This document shows positions 7,628-8,850 of a stretch of DNA of 8,850 nucleotides, in pieces. The number at the start of each line of letters is the position of its first letter. Positions within the stretch are counted from its first letter, which is position 1. Both the position numbers and the translations under genes were made by a program. Source of the DNA: an uncultured Mollicutes bacterium (GTDB lineage Bacteria > Bacillota_I > Bacilli_A > Acholeplasmatales > Anaeroplasmataceae); assembly GCA_900547045.1 (NCBI GenBank), contig URFB01000041.1, positions 1 to 8,850 of the forward strand, read 5' to 3'. The notes beneath the pieces are model-generated. The model was not told where the DNA came from, searched no databases, and saw nothing but the letters and a program-made list of their open reading frames with translations.

Positions 7628-8482
7628 TTATTCAGCCTTAGGAGCTTTAGGAGCTTCCTTCTTTTGGTAAGGCTTCTTGAAGCCAGGCTTTCTATCGCCT
7701 TGAGGCTTACGAGGACCCTTGTTGTCCTTCTTAGGTTGTTCCTTATTGATTTCCTCAGAAAGGTTTACGGCTTCGTCTTCAAACTTTTCAACAACTCCAC
7801 CGTTAGCCTCGATTACTGCGTTATTCATAACCCAAGTAACTAGCTTAACTGCGCGAATTGCATCGTCATTTGCAGGGATAACATAATCAACATCATCAGG
7901 ATCACAGTTTGTATCTACGATTCCGAATACAGGGATATTTAACTTACGAGCTTCTAAAATAGCATTATGCTCCTTACGAGGATCAATAATGAATAAAGCT
8001 TGAGGAAGACCCTTCATATCCTTGATACCACCAAGGTTCTTTTCTAGCTTTTCTCTTTCTTGAGAAATCTTAGCTACTTCCTTCTTAGTAAGCTTTAATT
8101 GATCGATAACTCCGTCTTCGAACATCTTATCAAGATCATTTAATCTCTTAATTCTCTTACGAATAGTCTTGAAGTTAGTTAAAGTACCACCTAACCAACG
8201 GTTATTGCAGTAATATTGACCACTTCTTTGAGCTTCTTCCTTAACAGCCTCTTGAGCTTGCTTCTTAGTACCTACAAAAAGTACCTTTCCTTCATTCTTA
8301 GCGATTTCAAGTAAAGCTGCATAAGCCTTCTCGATTTCGTTAGCTGTTTTTTGTAAGTCGATGATATAAATACCATTTCTTGCTGTGTAGATGTACTTAG
8401 CCATCTTAGGGTTCCATCTACGAGTTGCATGTCCAAAATGAACACCAGACTCTAATAATTGTTTCATTGAAACTACTGACAT
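7628..8482 (-). CDS. rpsB: 30S ribosomal protein S2
   Basis: A structural protein of the small ribosomal subunit. From the ATG at 8482 the product is 284 residues. It starts MSVVSMKQLLESGVHFGH and carries RRWNPKM (21-27), GTKKQAQE (71-78), NNRWLGGTLTNF (93-104), the coiled-coil insertion at about 105-155 and PDDVDYVIPANDDAIRA (195-211). An upstream in-frame ATG at 8560 was rejected: the intervening 26 codons are unlike S2, cover the leader RNA, and the real start has GGAGG 8 nt upstream. After residue about 245 there is a tail rich in K, P and Q that looks disordered and makes the protein longer than many S2 proteins. First gene of the cluster, under the promoter at 8605-8633. Confidence 0.98.
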   Translation of the reverse strand: MSVVSMKQLLESGVHFGHATRRWNPKMAKYIYTARNGIYIIDLQKTANEIEKAYAALLEIAKNEGKVLFVGTKKQAQEAVKEEAQRSGQYYCNNRWLGGTLTNFKTIRKRIKRLNDLDKMFEDGVIDQLKLTKKEVAKISQEREKLEKNLGGIKDMKGLPQALFIIDPRKEHNAILEARKLNIPVFGIVDTNCDPDDVDYVIPANDDAIRAVKLVTWVMNNAVIEANGGVVEKFEDEAVNLSEEINKEQPKKDNKGPRKPQGDRKPGFKKPYQKKEAPKAPKAE

Positions 8483-8490
8483 TTTATTTT

Positions 8491-8495
8491 CCTCC
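8491..8495 (-). promoter_or_regulatory. ribosome binding site that decides the rpsB start
   Basis: GGAGG on the minus strand, 8 nt upstream of the ATG at 8480-8482. It fixes the S2 start where the conserved protein sequence begins, rather than at the in-frame ATG 26 codons upstream. Confidence 0.85.
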
Positions 8496-8530
8496 ATTTT
8501 ATTTTGTTTTTTACCTCTGCTTTTTTCAAC

Positions 8531-8581
8531 GCTTTGACCTCCACAGAATGTCATCTGCACTGGACGGTGAGCTCCAAAAGC
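8531..8581 (-). promoter_or_regulatory. structured 5' leader of rpsB, candidate autoregulatory RNA
   Basis: In the minus-strand RNA between the promoter and rpsB, four short helices nest in order: GCUUU/AAAGC (8577-8581 with 8531-8535), ACC/GGU (8566-8568 with 8537-8539), UCCA/UGGA (8561-8564 with 8540-8543) and CAGA/UCUG (8554-8557 with 8544-8547), closing on a 6-nt loop. The 3' side is almost continuously paired, while the 5' side carries bulges of 8, 1 and 3 nt. The element is clearly richer in G and C than its flanks. The pairing was read by eye. A role in feedback by S2 is inferred from its place and from the known existence of ribosomal protein leaders. Confidence 0.5.
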
Positions 8582-8604
8582 ATGTGTATTTTAATGCCTT
8601 TAAC

Positions 8605-8633
8605 ATTTTAGCATTAGTGATTAACAGTGTCAA
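8605..8633 (-). promoter_or_regulatory. strong promoter of rpsB-tsf
   Basis: A perfect -35 TTGACA (8628-8633 on the minus strand), a 17-bp spacer and a -10 TAAAAT (8605-8610) preceded by TGC, which makes an extended -10. The DNA upstream of the -35 has A and T tracts (8637-8660) like an UP element. The predicted transcript start is near 8598, giving a leader of about 115 nt. Confidence 0.88.
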
Positions 8634-8686
8634 TACTTTTTGTAAAAAAATTAAAATAGTTTACAAAATTTATATATTACCTTCAA
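8634..8686. other. AT-rich spacer between CRISPR array end and rpsB promoter
   Basis: This stretch holds no gene. It contains a 9-bp inverted repeat (8638-8646 with 8660-8668, 13-nt loop) made almost only of A and T, with no U-tract after it in the minus-strand sense. It could be a weak barrier between array and promoter, or merely UP-element-like A/T tracts feeding the rpsB promoter. Confidence 0.4.
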
Positions 8687-8850
8687 ATTTATTCAATATA
8701 ATAAATAACATAACTAGCAAACTTGTAGAAGGAGAGTGTAACGGCAAGCAAAGTTTGCTTAATATAATAAATAACATAACTAGCAAACGAACCTGAAGAA
8801 ATCATTCCTTTTACACGAGTTTGCTTAATATAATAAATAACATAACTAGC
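8687..8850 (-). CRISPR. CRISPR array terminus: 3 repeats, 2 spacers, continues past right edge
   Basis: 36-nt repeats lie at 8687-8722, 8753-8788 and 8819-8850 (the last cut 4 nt short by the window edge), separated by two unrelated 30-nt spacers (8723-8752 and 8789-8818). The repeat has 7-bp inverted ends (GTTTGCT/AGCAAAC). The second and third copies agree over all visible bases. The first differs at 4 positions, all within the 8 bases farthest from its spacer, as expected of a terminal repeat. Read on the minus strand, the repeat shares the GTTT start and AG-TATGTT core with type II-A repeats of the Streptococcus Cas9 group as I recall them. With the lengths 36 and 30 this suggests type II. 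The strand is inferred: the leader and any cas genes would lie to the right. Confidence 0.93.

Noticed and set aside
8483..8560. N-terminal extension of S2 from the ATG at 8560
   Set aside because: The 26 extra codons do not look like S2 and lie in the structured leader. A clear GGAGG precedes the ATG at 8482.
8551..8583. A 10-codon leader peptide upstream of rpsB
   Set aside because: There is no well-placed ribosome binding site and no run of regulatory codons. The bases are better explained by the RNA fold.
8638..8668. A/T inverted repeat as a terminator for the CRISPR transcript
   Set aside because: The stem has almost no G-C pairs and no U-tract follows in the minus-strand sense.
1..8686. 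A tracrRNA anti-repeat in the window
   Set aside because: By eye, no stretch outside the array is complementary to the first 16-20 bases of the repeat. A computed search would be needed to exclude weak matches.
8425..8796. Plus-strand open frame of 123 codons across the rpsB leader and CRISPR repeats
   Set aside because: It overlaps rpsB, its promoter and leader, and the repeats. The C-terminal part is just the translated repeat unit, and it resembles no protein.
1..8850. Mollicute genetic code with TGA as Trp
   Set aside because: dxr ends at a TGA exactly where the protein family ends and where rseP starts, and the Trp codons I read (such as WPDF in UppS) are TGG.

Overview
This is an AT-rich stretch from a low-GC Gram-positive bacterium of the Bacillota/Bacilli kind, possibly an Erysipelotrichia-like or related gut lineage. 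The lineage is inference. The evidence is the gene order, the strong AAGGAGG-type ribosome binding sites and the base composition. TGA acts as a stop (dxr ends in TGA) and the Trp codons read are TGG, so this is the standard bacterial code and not the Mycoplasma code. Every recognised gene lies on the minus strand, so the biological order runs from high to low coordinates.

Right end (about 8687-8850): a CRISPR array of 36-nt repeats and 30-nt spacers enters from the right edge. Two spacers and three repeats are visible. The outermost repeat is degenerate at one end only, which marks it as the array terminus. No cas genes are in the window. About 53 bp further on lies a near-consensus promoter (8605-8633), followed by a leader of about 115 nt that can fold into a nested hairpin (8531-8581).

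Middle (2358-8482) plus rseP (730-2361): the conserved Bacillota cluster rpsB-tsf-pyrH-frr-uppS-cdsA-dxr-rseP. The first four genes serve translation and UMP supply: ribosomal protein S2, EF-Ts, UMP kinase and ribosome recycling factor. The next four serve the envelope: undecaprenyl-PP synthase, CDP-diglyceride synthase, DXP reductoisomerase of the MEP isoprenoid route that feeds UppS, and the site-2 protease RseP/RasP. Hairpin-plus-U-tract terminators after tsf, after frr and after rseP, with a probable promoter before uppS, divide the cluster into rpsB-tsf, pyrH-frr and uppS-cdsA-dxr-rseP units. The last four genes are packed with overlaps or gaps of at most 15 nt.

Left end (1-617): the N-terminal two-fifths or so of threonine synthase (thrC). 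It has its own promoter, which carries a 20-bp-spaced direct repeat and overlapping inverted repeats that could be an operator. It runs off the left edge.

The most notable items are the CRISPR array end placed against the rpsB promoter, the structured rpsB leader, the repeat-bearing thrC promoter and an RseP that appears to have two PDZ domains.
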